Assembly: GCF_052324685.1 (NCBI RefSeq)
Contig: NC_135220.1
Location: 12,461,639-12,525,638 of the forward strand
DNA length: 64,000 bases
DNA from: Brachyhypopomus gauderio
Lineage: Eukaryota; Chordata; Actinopteri; Gymnotiformes; Hypopomidae
Direction: 5' to 3'
Under the pieces are notes generated by a model that searched no databases, was not told the DNA's origin, and saw nothing but the letters and a program-made list of their open reading frames with translations. Shown here one piece after another: positions 1 through 14,027 of the stretch; position 1 is the first letter of the stretch, and each line of letters starts with the position of its first letter. The translations under genes were made by a program, and so were the position numbers.

Positions 1-2229
1 GTAATGAATGAATGAATGGTAGACCAAGCTCGATTGAACAATAGGATTAGTTACTCACACAACCCACAACCCAGCTGCTGTAAAGGATGAAAACATAAGC
101 GGCAGTAATGTCCACGGACTACACTTCCTCATGCCGCCTAATGAACTTTCCCCCTGAAACACAACACCTATTGATTTTTGCTTTCTTCTTTTTTTATGGG
201 TGACGAACATTCGTACAATTCATATAGTCTAACGCACGTTTTATTTAAATATAAACCGAAAATAAATTAGTACACACGTCCAAAAAGATGAGAAACAAAT
301 GAAGAAAATACCTGACCAGCCTCACGATTCTAGAGGGTCTCCTGTGCTTAGGGTGGGCTCAGTCTAGAAAGGACAAAGCAACTGGGTGTCTGAAAGAGTC
401 TTTTTGCATTATTACGTGTCATAGTATAGTAATTTCCTATGGGTAAAACAATCTAGATTCAATAAACGTTTGATACTGTCACGATCAGACCGTGAATACA
501 AGCCCACAGCTGCTTGCAAAACATGTGGGTAAATCCAGCACTTACGTACAGGACAGCTCCCAATACTAAAATGAACGGACCACAAACAGCGGCTTGGCTA
601 GGGGCTGGACTGTGCCGATAGTGCTGAAACTCCTTTAGCACTACGTCTTACTACTTATATACCTATAGTCACCGTAAATAACACAGCGTAAGAGAGAGGA
701 GGTTCCATTATAATCATTATATATATATGTGTGTTAGTACGCTTATGTAAGCATCCCCTATTTAGATGTTTAATCTATATAACCATCCATGCACCGGAAC
801 CTTATTCGCGACAGCTTCCTTGCCACAACTCCTAAAATTACACACGATAAGGCTAAAGCCTTGTTTGGGAGACTTACATTCCGACACAACAATGTTCATT
901 ACAATGTATAGTGCTAAATAGATATTTAGATACCATTCCCTTTATAATAACTTACAAAGACATTAATGCAACGGCAACATTTAGCCCACTATAAAAATCA
1001 TTAATTTTTGAGTGAATGACCAAACATAAAGGAGTTCTTGGGTAGGTTTCTCCGGGGTGTTGTTTCATTGTTTGCTATAGCTCATAAAATGGAGGCTAGC
1101 CTACGTGTCTGTCATATGTTAATCCATTTTCTATCTAGAAAGGTTACTTACTGAACAGTTATCTTAGAAACTGTACCTCACAAGCAGTCCGCTCCTCTCT
1201 CGTATTCTCCTCATGAAGACGTTTTCTCCTTGTGCTATCATACGCCAGCTACAGCCTGTTGAAAAAACAACCCGTGTGAGATTTTTGGCTACGGCTAGAC
1301 GGAGGTTCCCGAGTGAACGGACCACGGGGGACAATCCCGACATGTTACAGCGTCCGTGGTATTGGGATTAGCACATATCCTACATGATTGGGCCCATTTA
1401 GTTCTCTGCGGGGAGCAGTGGGGATTAAAGTAGAGAACCGCACTTTCCGAGGCCACGGGGAGGAGAATGTTGCTGTGAGGATATAGGGACACGGAAAGTG
1501 TCCTAAAAGTGAACTTTATTCAGGTTATAATACAGTTATAATAGGCGTGGATTGTTAAAATTTATAAGAATGGAAAATTATTAGGATAGTCTTTGTTTAA
1601 AGATGCATAAAAGGACTTCATGAGATGTGACCGGACTTGGGACAACTGCGTGATTCAAGCTACCGTCTTGCTTTTGCCCGTGTTGGTTGTAGCGCTTACG
1701 TGTGCTGAATGACTGTGGAGGGGCGCTACAGGTAGGCCTACGTTTTAACCCTGAACGGTCTCTAATCCAAAAAAGGTGTGAGAAAGTCCAAGAAAAGTGA
1801 TCGAGAAATACATTTCCATTCCCAACAATCTTTATTGTTTTATTGAGCACCATATGTTGTTTCCTGTATCAGTGTATCCCAAACAACTCTGGCGGATTTC
1901 CTCATCTTGGGTATTGGGGTTAGGCCACCCCACTATACAAAGCAACGTGAGCTTTATATCGCTTTGTATAATGGCAGTAAACACTGTAGGCCTATATGAA
2001 TTGATGTAAGATATTACAGCATCAATAAAAACGGTCAACCATCGACATCCCCTCAGCTTACACCTGCTGCTCCCACACAGCAGGTAAATATCCCATCTGT
2101 CTGTAGCAAATGAGTAGTATTCATTTGTTTGTTTACTTGTTGCTCATCATTGATCTCATTGACCGTGTTCTGTATTAGATATGCTAAAGAATAAGTACTG
2201 TACAACTCACTTTGTGAAGACTTACGTTT

Positions 2230-2785
2230 TAAGGGGACGGGTGTGACGCAAATGCAGGTTTAAGTTATTTATTAAAGGAAGCAAGAAGCGGACTAAACTA
2301 ACGAAAACAAAGCACACGAGAATACACATAAAGGAAAACATACAAACGACAAGACAGCAAACAGAACCATTAAGGGACAGAACTAATCATTAACTAACTA
2401 AGACTACACACACTACTTAATCTGAACAGCATTAATACGACAGAACTTAGAACTCACAGGGGACTAAACGAACATAAGGAATACAAACGCTCGGGGATAT
2501 CAATGCGGAGACTACTACATAAACGAAACAGAACACATCGAGCAGCAGACAGCGAACATGACATGAACGACAATACCGAAAGTGCTTATAACTGAGCAAT
2601 AACGCATCAAAAAGCAGACGAAACTAAGACAGACGAGAACTACGGAGCTAAAAGAGAGCGGAAGAGAGAACTACAAGAGAACTACAAACGAGACACAGGT
2701 GGAAACACTGAGGATAGGGGCGTGGCACAGGAGGGAGAGGTAGGCGGGACAAGGAAGGAGAGCGGAGCTGAACGTGACAGATTTA
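2230..2785. repeat. Probable old interspersed repeat (A-rich, T-poor)
   Basis: Composition changes abruptly: the plus strand becomes rich in A, C and G with few T, running from GTGACGCAAATGCAGG to GGAGCTGAACGTGACAG. Both edges carry GTGACG/CGTGACAG-like sequence. This resembles fish interspersed repeats I have seen, but no second copy exists in the window, so the call is inference. Confidence 0.4.
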
Positions 2786-3979
2786 CACATTGAGTACAAC
2801 TCCAATTAAGATCAAGCTTAAGCAATCACAATAGCTAAGAATCACATAGCAGAGCATCTAAGTAAAATATTCATCTAAGAAAAATAGTAAAGTATGTAAT
2901 AATAATAAAAAAATGATAAGCCAGCTTTCAAAGACTTTGCTTTAGTAAGATACAGATAATTACTTTTTATTATCTTTCATTTTATGTTTTATAATCACAA
3001 TAGACTATTATATATTCCAAATAATAATTTTTGGAGAAAATTGAAATTATTTTGATAGCATTTTAATAAACGAGATTAGTGAAGAATTTAGTCAAAGAAA
3101 ATACAGTTAATTTGTTTACCTTTTAATAAAAAAACAGTGAATCATATAAACCCTGTTTTCAAGGTGTTCTTCTAGCATAGCCTACAGCAGGCACCTGGAA
3201 GGTCTTAATATTTCAAAGTAGAATAATTCTCAGCTTTTTTTTTTAACAATGACTTTGTCTTCTGACTTTTAACTGAGACCAAACTATCTTTTCCACTATT
3301 CCTCCCCACAAAGAAATAAGCCACTGCCTTTAAATATTCTCTTTCCGAGTGACATCTGCCTCGGTATCCTGGTACACAATAATGCATTATTGCATTCAGC
3401 AAAGCAGTTCACTACCTGGGTCTGTGATCAAGCTCCACTCCAACTGAACACCTGTAGCATGCTGGGCTCTAATGAACAAACCCTGTGCTTCCAGCTCCTC
3501 ATCTCAGAGCTTGCAGTGCGTGTGATCAAAAGCACACTGATTCACTGATTCAACTGCTGATTAGTGGCCACTTTTAGCAATGTATTTGACCAATGGGAGT
3601 CATTGTTTGCACGGTCACATGGAAAATTACAGTGTCACAATCAACATGTTCCAAATGTTCCAGAATAAATCAATAAAGTTTTTAAAGAGTTTTAAAGTCA
3701 GGAGCCTTGCTGGTATATATAGAGACACAGCAAGGCAAATGGCATACAATAGCCTGGTTTCCCTGATCCATCCTCTATGTACACCAGGCCAATGGACGCC
3801 CTTCCAAGCAACCTCAGGCTGCCTGTAGTCTTGGAACTCTTCGGGAACCAATAGCTGGACAATCTATTGTGCATGTAAAATACAGATACACCCATTTCAG
3901 TTAGATAGGTTATCTATAGGAGATTTCTCTTGAGCTCTATAACTACTATGCTTTTATGAGTTGAGCATTCTGTAGTCAA

Positions 3980-3985
<6 letters not shown>

Positions 3986-4022
<37 letters not shown>
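3986..4022. repeat. (GT)n microsatellite
   Basis: About 18 GT units, near-perfect. Confidence 0.9.
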
Positions 4023-4025
<3 letters not shown>

Positions 4026-5387
4026 TACGAATCATATCCATCCAGGGCTGGGCCTGAGTATGCAGTGGCCTTTCCGAATCATGATCAACTATAGGCCATA
4101 TATAGTCTCAGGTACATTGTAATGGAGATTTGGCTGAATATTTTAATATACTAGGACCTGTGGTGGATGACCACCTTAAGTCTAGTCACTACACCTATGC
4201 AAAAATGCAAGTATTTAACATGTGCAGAAAAAAGCTTCCTGGCAATCTACAGGTAACATAATTCATGTATCATCAGTTACAGACAGAAATATTTACATAC
4301 ACTTACATACATAGAGCAACAAGGATACATTACCATACATTTTACTATACATGAATGCATTCATGACCATCTACACGATAAACACCATTACTCTTTGAGA
4401 TATTCTATGATCTGCTCATTTAAGCAAGATACTCCTTTTCAAAGTCTCAGTTTCATATGTGGTTAGAGTAAGAACTGGTGCTAATGCAAGCTAATCTTTT
4501 CTATTCACATGCCTTTCAAATTCTTTTGTCTACTAGAAATCTTAACTGCAAAATGACCAACACCAATCTAACACAATTTAGATATAAAAATGGCTGTCGT
4601 GAACTCAGACACATATTTTCTTGCTCTTCTATGACATATGAGCTGCCCTCATGGAATTAACCAATTAAATATTAATTATTCATTCTAATATTAGAAACAA
4701 GAAAGTAGAGAGTGAAATTCCATTTATCTTTTATCTTGTATCTTCAGGACAAATGCAAGGTACGCAAGAACCCACCGCATGAATGTGAGCGTTTAATAAA
4801 GTGCAAGCTAACTAGTTATCATTGGGGTTAATCTGGCAAAGTACTGTCAAAAAGCACAAGTAACATGGCCAGTCTTTAAAGTGCTCAGTTTGGGAGATTT
4901 TAAATTACAAAAGCAGCAAATTTAAGGCAGGCCCTCCACAGGGCAGATCGATTGTAGTGAAATATATCACTTCTTAGGGAATTATTGGGCCAAACTAAAG
5001 TTTTCTGTTTGATTATTCAGTTGTAAAAGTGCCCTACAATGCTACGAATTATGGTGATTGTTTAAATAAAATAAAAAAAAACACCAAAGTTACATTGATT
5101 GCTTAACCAAAGGACATACATACTGGCCACCACTGAATAATTGATTTCAGGCAATGCAAATATGCAAATAAAATTGTACTATGCAGCAAAACAGAAAGCC
5201 AAACTTGTCCATCTGTCTAAATCTAAACTGTCATACTGGTTAGCTTGTTTAACAAAGTGCTAATATACATTATGCACAAAACAGGTTTTAAGAAGGTTTA
5301 AATACACCTGGCAGATCTTGCCACTCTCTCTCCACTTTCTTTTATGTTGCCTTCTTGAGCTGAGAGCTGAATGCCATGGCTGCTTCC

Positions 5388-8252
5388 TCACACGCTCCCG
5401 TCTCCTGTCCTTAGCTTCCGTGCCTTGATCATCTCGGGCGTGGCTTTCTTGCGGTTGCCGGCCAGGCCGAGCCAGCACATGAGATCGATGAAGCAGGTGG
5501 TGGGGTTCCAACGGAGCCCAAACTCACTCGCTGAGTAGTCAAAAGGAAAAGTGTGATGGAAGTTGTGGAAACCTTCGCCTGTGAAAATAAGAATTTATAT
5601 GGAACTGAAGACATTTGAGATTTTATAAATGTCATAATAAAGCATACACTATTGACTGACATAGTGTACGGCACATGGATTAAAATATCACACTATAGAC
5701 CTATCGATCAAGTGGTAACTATTTGTGTTACATTGATTGTATTACCACAATAAAAGCATGCAAACTGTGAAATATAAGTTCTTCTAGATGTAAAAATGTA
5801 CCAATGGCTCCAAAAGTAACAAATCGGTTTTCTCGTGGGTTGATGTTCCTGTCGTAGGGCCGATTTCCATACATATGGGCTGCGCTGTTGACTAGCCAGG
5901 TGACGTTGAGTGAAATGGTGTAGCGCAGGATGGATGCCAGGAAGTAGGAGATCCATATGCTCTCGCCCCAGAAGTACCATGGCACCAGTGTAGGGAGAAG
6001 GAAGCACATCACCACCACTGAGGTTCTGTAGTATCTGGGTCAAATGCAATTCAGCAGAGCATGAAAATCTTCTAGTTTCGCAGTGGCATGTGTATGTTGT
6101 CACTAATTCCAACCCTTGGGGAAAAAATGAATTAGGAATTCAAGTTGCACTGTTTTAGCAGATTAACATTATGGTTCAAAAACCCACAATAATTATGCCA
6201 AAACAAAGGATCTTGCATAATTGTAATTATGGTGGTAAGCCTACTTTCTCTGGAACACAACAACAGGGTCAGCCAACAGGTCACTGACATCCAGCCGTTT
6301 GCCCTTCTCAATGACATCCTTGTGTTTACGCACAAACAGCCATCCGATGTGTGCAAAGAAGAATCCTCGCACTGCATTGTGGGGGTCAGCATCTGTCTCA
6401 GAGTACTTGTGGTGGGCTCTGTGATCTCTGGACCATTCAAAGATATCATTCTGTAGAACAGATAAATTGAGCACAGTGGAATGATCTTTAGTAGAACCAT
6501 ACTGTATACGCATCTAATTTGAACACAGCTGGTGCAAATAAAAACAGAATGATAGATATGACGGCCGATTGAATAAGCGCAAAATCGTGGTGACCTGCTT
6601 CAAATAGCTTTGGGGTTTATAACAACAGATTTTCCAACGTTTAGGACTATCACTTCATGCTTTTTTAACGACATCACAGCTTTCTCATTTCTGGCTCATG
6701 TAACCGTGCATATGACAGGCATTTCTCAGAGCTGCTGCCATGGTGAACAGAAACAGGCCAGTCCAGCTCCTCACCTGGAAGGCCATGGAGTTGGCAACAG
6801 CCAGGAAAATCCTCAAAGGCAGTTTGGCTCTGTAGGACCTGTGACTCCATAAGCGATGGGCTCCAGCTGTGATGCCGAGGGCTGTGACAATGAAACATGT
6901 GTATGCTGCAAAAAAATACAAATAAAATAAACATTTATAAATAAAAGCAGCTAAACACACTGGAATAGGTAAATGATCCACAATGCAACAGCCATTCATG
7001 CTACCACAACGCAAATCCAATAATTATTGTCGCTTTGATAAAGAGGCGGTAAGAAAGCAGATAACCAAACTGACTAGTATTCATAAGCACTGCATGAAGA
7101 TTCTATGGCATAACAAGCGTGGTACTGACACACAGACAGGTCTGTCTGTACACATAACATATCATGAGGTGAAAGTGTGTGTGTGTAGGGGGAGGGGGGC
7201 TATGCCTTTCTGGCCCATGTTTCCATAGAAACTAGCTATTTTTTAAGTCCTCTAATATAGATGTCAGTAATAGCAAACACGCATGCATATCATCCAAGCA
7301 AGCACACACCTGATGATTCTGACACTGTCTATGTTAACCTCCAATCTAGAGTCTTACACCTTCATGACTTTTTTATTTAGCTCCAAAGCACAGATATTTT
7401 TGCTTCTAAAATATACAATTATCACAAATACATCTAGTTTATTTACCAGAGTAGCAGTGCTGTTCAGTATGAAAGATAGTTAATTAACAAAATACATAAA
7501 TCCAACCAAAACAATAGAATGGGGAAAATATGCAAATAATACAATATTTAAAGAAGAATGATGTAACTGCACATGCCTTTTAATAACCTACATTTTAACC
7601 GACTATATGCTACTTGTATTTCTAATAATTGAAAATAGCAGTCTATAAATGTAATTTTCTATAGTGCAATCATTTCATTTGAACTACTGTGAAGACTAAG
7701 ATTATTTGCCTACTTAATTTACAACCAAGAACTAAATCCATTCCCTTACACCTTTTAAGAATAATACGCAGACAAATTGATCTTTAATTTAGGATATGCA
7801 GAGCCATGGTTTCGGAAATAAATTATCTAAGGTGTAGAAACAGGCCCCTTATTGTTTACATGTGCATATTAGATCGTATGCTTTATTTGTGGTTTAGCCG
7901 ATTGTTATAATCAGCTTATTGCCTCGCAAAAACATATAAAATGTATACCTGCCTGGCATCGCTATTTGTAACAAGCTATTGATACTGCACACAAAAACGA
8001 AAAACAAGTTGTGTCATTATCCAACTTACACCAAATCCAGGTAAACGGATGCGCCTTTGGGATCAAGATAATTGCGTAAAGTGCACCGGTATGAAGCAAA
8101 AACATAAGAATAACATTTCTCCAAACGATACACCGGCTGGGGGGCTTGGTAGCATCTTTGGACTTCGCTTCGGTCTCCTCATGGTTCTCGGCCCCTTCTG
8201 GCTCGTAGCGTCCGGCGATATCACAGCGCTCGTTATCCGGAAAAGCAACCAT
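5388..8252 (-). CDS. scd5: Stearoyl-CoA desaturase 5 (SCD5-type), 5 coding exons
   Basis: Coding exons (minus): 8252-8030, 6905-6775, 6450-6245, 6034-5802, 5578-5388, giving 984 nt and 327 aa. All introns are GT-AG and frame is kept throughout. The product is an ER-membrane di-iron delta-9 desaturase that makes monounsaturated acyl-CoA using cytochrome b5. Visible family marks are the three histidine boxes: HRLWSH in exon 2, HRAHH in exon 3 and HNFHH at the start of exon 5 (family usually HNYHH). Hydrophobic helices follow WRNVILM and VVVMCFLLPTLVPWYFW. Exon 2-3 wording (AHRLWSHRSYRAKLPLRIF, NDIFEWSRDHRAHHKYSE) matches remembered SCD5 better than SCD1. I chose ATG 8252 (GAGATGG context) because the codon further upstream in the same frame is TTG. 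The acidic N-terminus (about 35 aa) is divergent, as expected for SCD5. sec31a lies upstream on the same strand, as in human 4q21. Confidence 0.93.
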
Positions 8253-8334
8253 CTCTTGATGTGAATGTGTGTAGCTCCTGGTGTCCAAAAAATTAAATAC
8301 GTCAGAAAGAGTCAGTTTATTTCCATCCGAAATC

Positions 8335-8460
8335 CGGTTTCAGCTAGCGTTGTGCTCGGAGGAGGGAGGCGGTGCGGACGCGGAGAGCCTCCAGCTGCAG
8401 AGCGGCAGTGGCGCAGCCGTGGAGCCGCAGGGCGGTGCAGTCTGTGCTAGGAGCTCAGAA
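8335..8460 (-). promoter_or_regulatory. GC/CpG-rich putative scd5 promoter and 5' leader
   Basis: This short GC-rich, CpG-containing block lies directly upstream of the scd5 start codon in otherwise AT-rich DNA. It fits a CpG-type promoter or 5' UTR for the minus-strand desaturase. No TATA box was identified and the transcription start cannot be fixed from sequence alone. Confidence 0.45.
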
Positions 8461-9700
8461 ACAACGCAGCTTTTGAGAAATAGTTCATCAGTTTATTTGA
8501 CAACTAGATTAAACATCGGGCTTCGTTTTTATGTACAATGACAGTCGTAACATTGCGTACAAAACGCCGAATTAAAGGCCTATTATTGGAAAAGTACAGT
8601 ATCCATGTGCAAAATAAACGTTTAGACAGGTGTAGTCAGAGATTTAACAGATGTTACCAGCAGGTAGTGGTTTTGTCTCTTTCCACAACTCAGTCTTTGT
8701 GTTTAAAACAGCAGTGGCTGATCATGTAGCATTTTGAGAATACACTATACAATGTTTTAAGATATTACAGGTATGGAACACTACAAGCAACTTTCCCTTC
8801 TTCAATGAACATATTTTTTCTAAGGTGAAACAGGACTAACATGCAAAGAACAGTATTCCACCTTTTTATAAGTTTACCCATTCTTGCAACAGATGTGATC
8901 TTAACTGGGAAAAAAAAAATCAAACACCCAGTCTTTTCCCCTCGTGAATGCATAACGCATGAATACATGCAAAACCAGGCACGAAGACAAAAACCTTAAT
9001 TTTCCAACTTTGTTTAGTTACCAATGAAATCAAACCTTTAAAAGTTTTAAATAAATAACATTTATTGAAAATATTTGCTTGTTATCAAGATTATGCATCC
9101 ATCCTTGTAAACAGTTAAAAAGCAATATTTATAATTATAAAGCAATGCAACAATTTTGGAGCTAATGCATTAAACATTGCTGAAATGGCAAGTGTCTGAT
9201 AATCATATGAATCATCAGGTTAAAATTCATATGGACAAGTGTCTGATAATCATATGAATCAAGTTAAGAATCATATGGGGGGGGGGGGGGGGGGGGGGGC
9301 ACAACAAAAAAAAAAGGTTAAAAAAATGCCAATGAGAGAGAGCTCAGTTAAATGATAATGAACCCAGGAGAATTAATCCTCTCCAACTACACGCATCTAT
9401 TTCAGTTGGCTAAAACTTTGCATTGACTCATGAAACATATGGCATTACATTTTCAGAAAAAAAGGGAGGAGCTCCCCCATTGCACTCTGCTCTGCCATGA
9501 TTATACATATAAAATAATGCAATTACATAAGAAAAATAACTAAAAATCAAAGTAAAAGCCCATAAACTGGAATACCACATTCCAGTGGTGCCAAGACTGG
9601 CAGTATAAATGTCAATATAAGTTGGTCCTTATTGACTGATGGCTTGTATTGGAGTTGCGTGAAATACTGGCGAGATGTAAGCAGGCGTGCATGCGTGAGG
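8461..9700. other. Interval between scd5 and sec31a; sec31a 3' flank
   Basis: No coding exon seen. On the minus strand AATAAA occurs near 9060, a possible sec31a polyadenylation signal. It contains a 76-bp imperfect duplication around CAAGTGTCTGATAATCATAT (9188-9260) and a run of 23 G at 9277-9299. Confidence 0.5.
9277..9299. repeat. Poly-G run (23)
   Basis: Uninterrupted G on plus, in the 3' flank of sec31a. Length may be an assembly estimate. Confidence 0.85.
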
Positions 9701-12700
9701 TCAGACGCCCAGTTTATTGGCCTGTGTGAGCACCACCTTCAGCACGGGCATGAAGGCCGAGGTTTCACTGAAGTTGCTGCTGCTAACGATGTGCGTGTGA
9801 ATGTTGAGGCCGTCTGCGTAGGCGCGTGACTCGATGCTGCGGGCCATGTTGTGAAGGCCTCCAACAATGGCTGGAGAGAGCTGGCCAACAGGAGAGGAGA
9901 GAAGGGAAAAACAGAACACTGTGAATCCAGAATTGTGGACTTCTCCTGAACCAAGTTCAGAACTCTTTAGGGTTGTCCAAAGGAAACCACCATCAGTACC
10001 ACAGTGGTATAGTAAAGTGCCATGTGAGATGACAAACAGCTGAAGGTTTATACTACAAGTTTAACATTTCAATAACTCAACTTGTTTAAATACTAATAAT
10101 CCAGAAATACTGGTGGACTCATGACTCTGGAGAGGCAGAGACAATGCAGATACCACCCACATGAACAATGACAACACTGACTGGGACAAGTTTTGATTTG
10201 ATCTCTGCTAGCGACCATCATAGAGAATGTGTGGCAATTCATTAAACTACTCACAGTTTGCTCTCTCAGTTTGTCATAAAGGGATTCCAGTCTTTTGTTG
10301 GCATCATCCAACTTCCTCTTGGTTTGCTGTTGGGATGATAAAGCATTTGTTTTAGCCATGCAATTAAGTGTAAAGATAAAAAAGAGACATAAAGAGGAGT
10401 CCCAGGACAGAGGACAATGAGGAATGGCTTTATGTTGAGAAGAGAGAAAAAAAGCAATTTTATATCCGAGATAAATTTGCATTTGATTAATCTAAATGAC
10501 GACTTATGAATGACCCAATATTTGGATTGACTAACTGGGTCTGTGGCAGCGGCCAAGCATTTCTGGATGAGGCCTTCAAACGTTGTCTTCAGAATTAGAT
10601 GTTCATCTGGAATGGGTTTCTTCATGATCTTCTCAGCAGGCAGGGACTGCATGGTCTTGGAGGGAACACAAAGTCAGATTTCACTGGGTCATTTGTATTT
10701 TTAATTCCTTGTCCTCCTACACTGCAAGACATGTTTTTAACAATTTTAACTCATGGAATTTCACCTGGTTTAAAAGATAAAAATGCTATTTTGGAGTATT
10801 TTTGTCACCTGTATGACCTCGCCAGTGGGGGCCCCTGGTGCGCCTTCCATTGTCATATTTGGCAGGGTGGGGTTTATGACCCCAGGCCCCAGGGGCTGCT
10901 GCCGGATGGGGCTGAAGGGTCCAGGAACTCCAGTCGGTTGCTGAGCCTGTAGCTGGGGAGGCTGCATGCTGGCTGTCTGCTGTGGGTCCCCCAGGGGAGC
11001 CATGATGGGCGCCGTGATGGGCGCAGGAGGAGTGTAGCTCTCCGTCATCTACAACATGCAAGTGTTTCATAAGCAAGACCGAAAAAAAGTGAATAAATTA
11101 CTCCTGCAATTTTTTTAAACAAAGGGAAGAATTTTCCATCATGTCATTCATGATTAGGTAAAGAAAGACAAGGCACAATCAACACACCTTCTTCTTCTTA
11201 GGCCCTCTACTGAGACTGGGGGGATCGTTCCAGCCATTCTGGGGTCCTGAGGAACAAAACAGATCTCAGTTGCTATAGACAGCAAAGCACTGTTTGACCT
11301 TCTGTCTCAGTCAAAATCCTGCTAATCATTGTTTAGTGTTCCATATAAAAGCTGCTCAGAGCCTGTGTGCTTTATTAGAAGCCCCTCACCTCACTGAAAG
11401 GAAGTAGGTTCATGATTACAATGGATATTTTCGCATAACAGAATCACACAATTTTGGAGACGACGGATCATAATCAGTTATAATTATGACAAAGATTTCT
11501 CTCAGAAAATGGCTGCCACCGATTTTGTTCACCTCAATCACAACAAGCGATGGGAATTTCACAAAACTAAAGTCTCCACAATCTCGCGTTCTAAAAGGTT
11601 CCTTGGAAAACTCTGTTAATCTCAGCTTAGTCAGTGTGGGCTCTGGGAACGGCAGCATGGCCTAAATTAGCGACCTACTGCTGACTGTGGAACTACAGCT
11701 CCGTTCTCCTCACGCTAACAGCTGACCTATATACCTCAACATTCCCAGCACCGACAGCTCATCAGCATCTAATCATTGCTGTTCTCGCTAGGAACGAATC
11801 CGGGGCAGTTTCTGCGACTCATCGTGCATTTCCAGGTCGCATGCTACACATCGCTTTGGGTCATTAACCGATTTGTTTTGGGGAGGGTATGACAAGTGTA
11901 TTAGTCTTAAAACTTGATCGACATAAAATTTAGCAAGATTGCTAAATTTGTAAGATTAGCAGCAGAGGACAATTACTGTCCAGCCTGTTACGCTTTAGTA
12001 CGTCTGCCTATGAAAATTCACCTTCCAAAATCCAGGTTGTATCTTGGGTAATTCCCCCTGTGGATAAGACAATATCAGGTTGTGCATTCTAGAGATCTTG
12101 AACATTTATCTGCTGTCAAATCCTAACAAGAGACAACGAACCTGCCGATTCCTCTGAACTCCCGTTAGACTCCATTATTTTAAATCTCACAACAGAGGTA
12201 AATGAATAACTAGACCCATTTCACAAAAAAGCTACTTGCTGAAGACATCGTGTTCTCCTACTACAGTGTTCATCCTAATCGTCTTCACATCCTGCTTCAC
12301 ATCGTCTTGGCGAACTGTCATTCTGCCCGTGCTCTTGCTTAACTTGCATGAGAAGTGCAGCACACACAAGCGACTGGAGATCAAACTCTTACTGCAACAC
12401 GTCTGGTTTGATATGGGCTCCATGCAACTTTGAGCATCTGAAAATGCTGAGAACCGTATATGCTATGGTAGTCAATTCAAGCTAGTTTTTCTAATCGACC
12501 AAACAGCTGAAACCTGACAGTTTACTCGCCTGAGCAAGTTGAGTTGATGAATCAAGGTAGCTGGGAGAACTAATGTGAATCCCAAAATCATCAAAAGCTC
12601 AACTTTTACCTGACATATGAACCAAGTTTAATGTAGATAAATGTTCCTATAAATGTTACCCATTCTATGAGCTTTTTTATTGTGTTAAGTTTATATAAAT

Positions 12701-13931
12701 ATAATAATCGTTTGAAGTAATAGTTGAAAATTGAAGAAGCTAGTATTTTCATGGTGGGTCCAACTGGTGATTCAGTTATTCAGTGTGCACACACGTGTGA
12801 CCCACAGCAGTGTGCCAGTGTTGTAGGACCACTGCTCATTCAGGCGGCAGAGACGAGACGTCCTGTGTGCTCATGCAAAACAGGGCCAAACGTGCTCAAC
12901 ATGCAAAAACAACTGCCTGCTCTATCCCTCCCTCACGATGGACGCACGACAACCTCCACAGCGAACTTTGGAACCAAAAACCGACGACGCACAAACAGCA
13001 ACGTGGACACGGGTACGTGCAAAAAAAAAAAAAATCAGACGGCACCGGGGAACTCGTGCGAGTTTAGGAACAGACTGATGTGGGTCCTACAGATGTTAAG
13101 TGGCTCTTAGGTGTTTACAGAGTCAGCCTGTGGCTGTCTGGGGAAGAGAGGGAGAGTTTGACGGAGGGGGCACTGTGGTGCAGACCTGTTCTCTGGGAGG
13201 CTGGGATCAGGGGGAGCTCAGCCTGTGTACCTGGGGCTCCTGCTGGAGAAGGCGGGAGGTGGACGGTGGGCGACCCCGGACCGCCGTGCTGGAAGGGGAC
13301 TCCGGAGGAGAAGGAAGGGCGAGAGGAGGAGGAAGAGAGAGGAGGTGCAGCGGAGGCGGGCTGACCCGCGGGGACAGGGGGCGGCGGCCCGGAGAAGACG
13401 GAAGACGCAGGCTGAGAAGAGGTCGGGTGCATGAACTGATGGGGGTAGAGAGGGGCGGCAGAAGAGGATGAAGGGGGAGGAGGAAGAGGAGGAGCTGCAG
13501 AGGAGGAGGAGGAGTACTGGAAAGGCTGATAGATAGCTGGTCCCCCAGCACCAGGTGTGAACTGCTGGACCTGGGGGTAGACTAATGTTTACAGACACAG
13601 ACACAACAGACAAGAGTGTGCAAATGCAGTTAGACACATTCTGAAAGGAAAAAACAGAACTTTGTCATATTGGATCAGCTCTCTGCATCACATCTAAGCA
13701 TGCAAGATATTTATTACAAACACAAGAAACAACTCTAGTGCAAGTAGCATTAAGCACTGGAATTAAATGAAGGTTTGGACACATGCAGGCTTTTATCAGA
13801 GGATGACATGCAGACATTATACAGCCAACAGCCAAAAGTCCAACCTTTGATTTAAATGGTGATCAGACAAAACAAACATTCTAAAAATGTTTGCTGCCTT
13901 GAAGGACACATATTATAAGTAGAAAACAAGC

Positions 13932-14027
<96 letters not shown>

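Larger units (their letters stand above)
1..5387. other. Gene-free 3' flank of scd5
   Basis: No coding exon is convincing on either strand. Contents: a small hairpin at 1933-1969, a strongly T-poor, A-rich block at about 2230-2785 that looks like an old interspersed repeat, (GT)n at 3986-4022, and AT-rich sequence. The stretch just below 5388 is probably the scd5 3' UTR, but its end is not clear. Confidence 0.55.

Noticed and set aside
1295-1492. 65-codon frame with several Cys
   Set aside because: Cysteine spacing does not fit a known domain, and no splice or promoter context is seen.
13207-13637. Leucine/serine-rich and Arg/Gly/Glu-rich frames overlapping sec31a coding exon 22
   Set aside because: Shadow frames of the real proline/serine-rich exon 13581-13186, which joins in frame to its neighbours.
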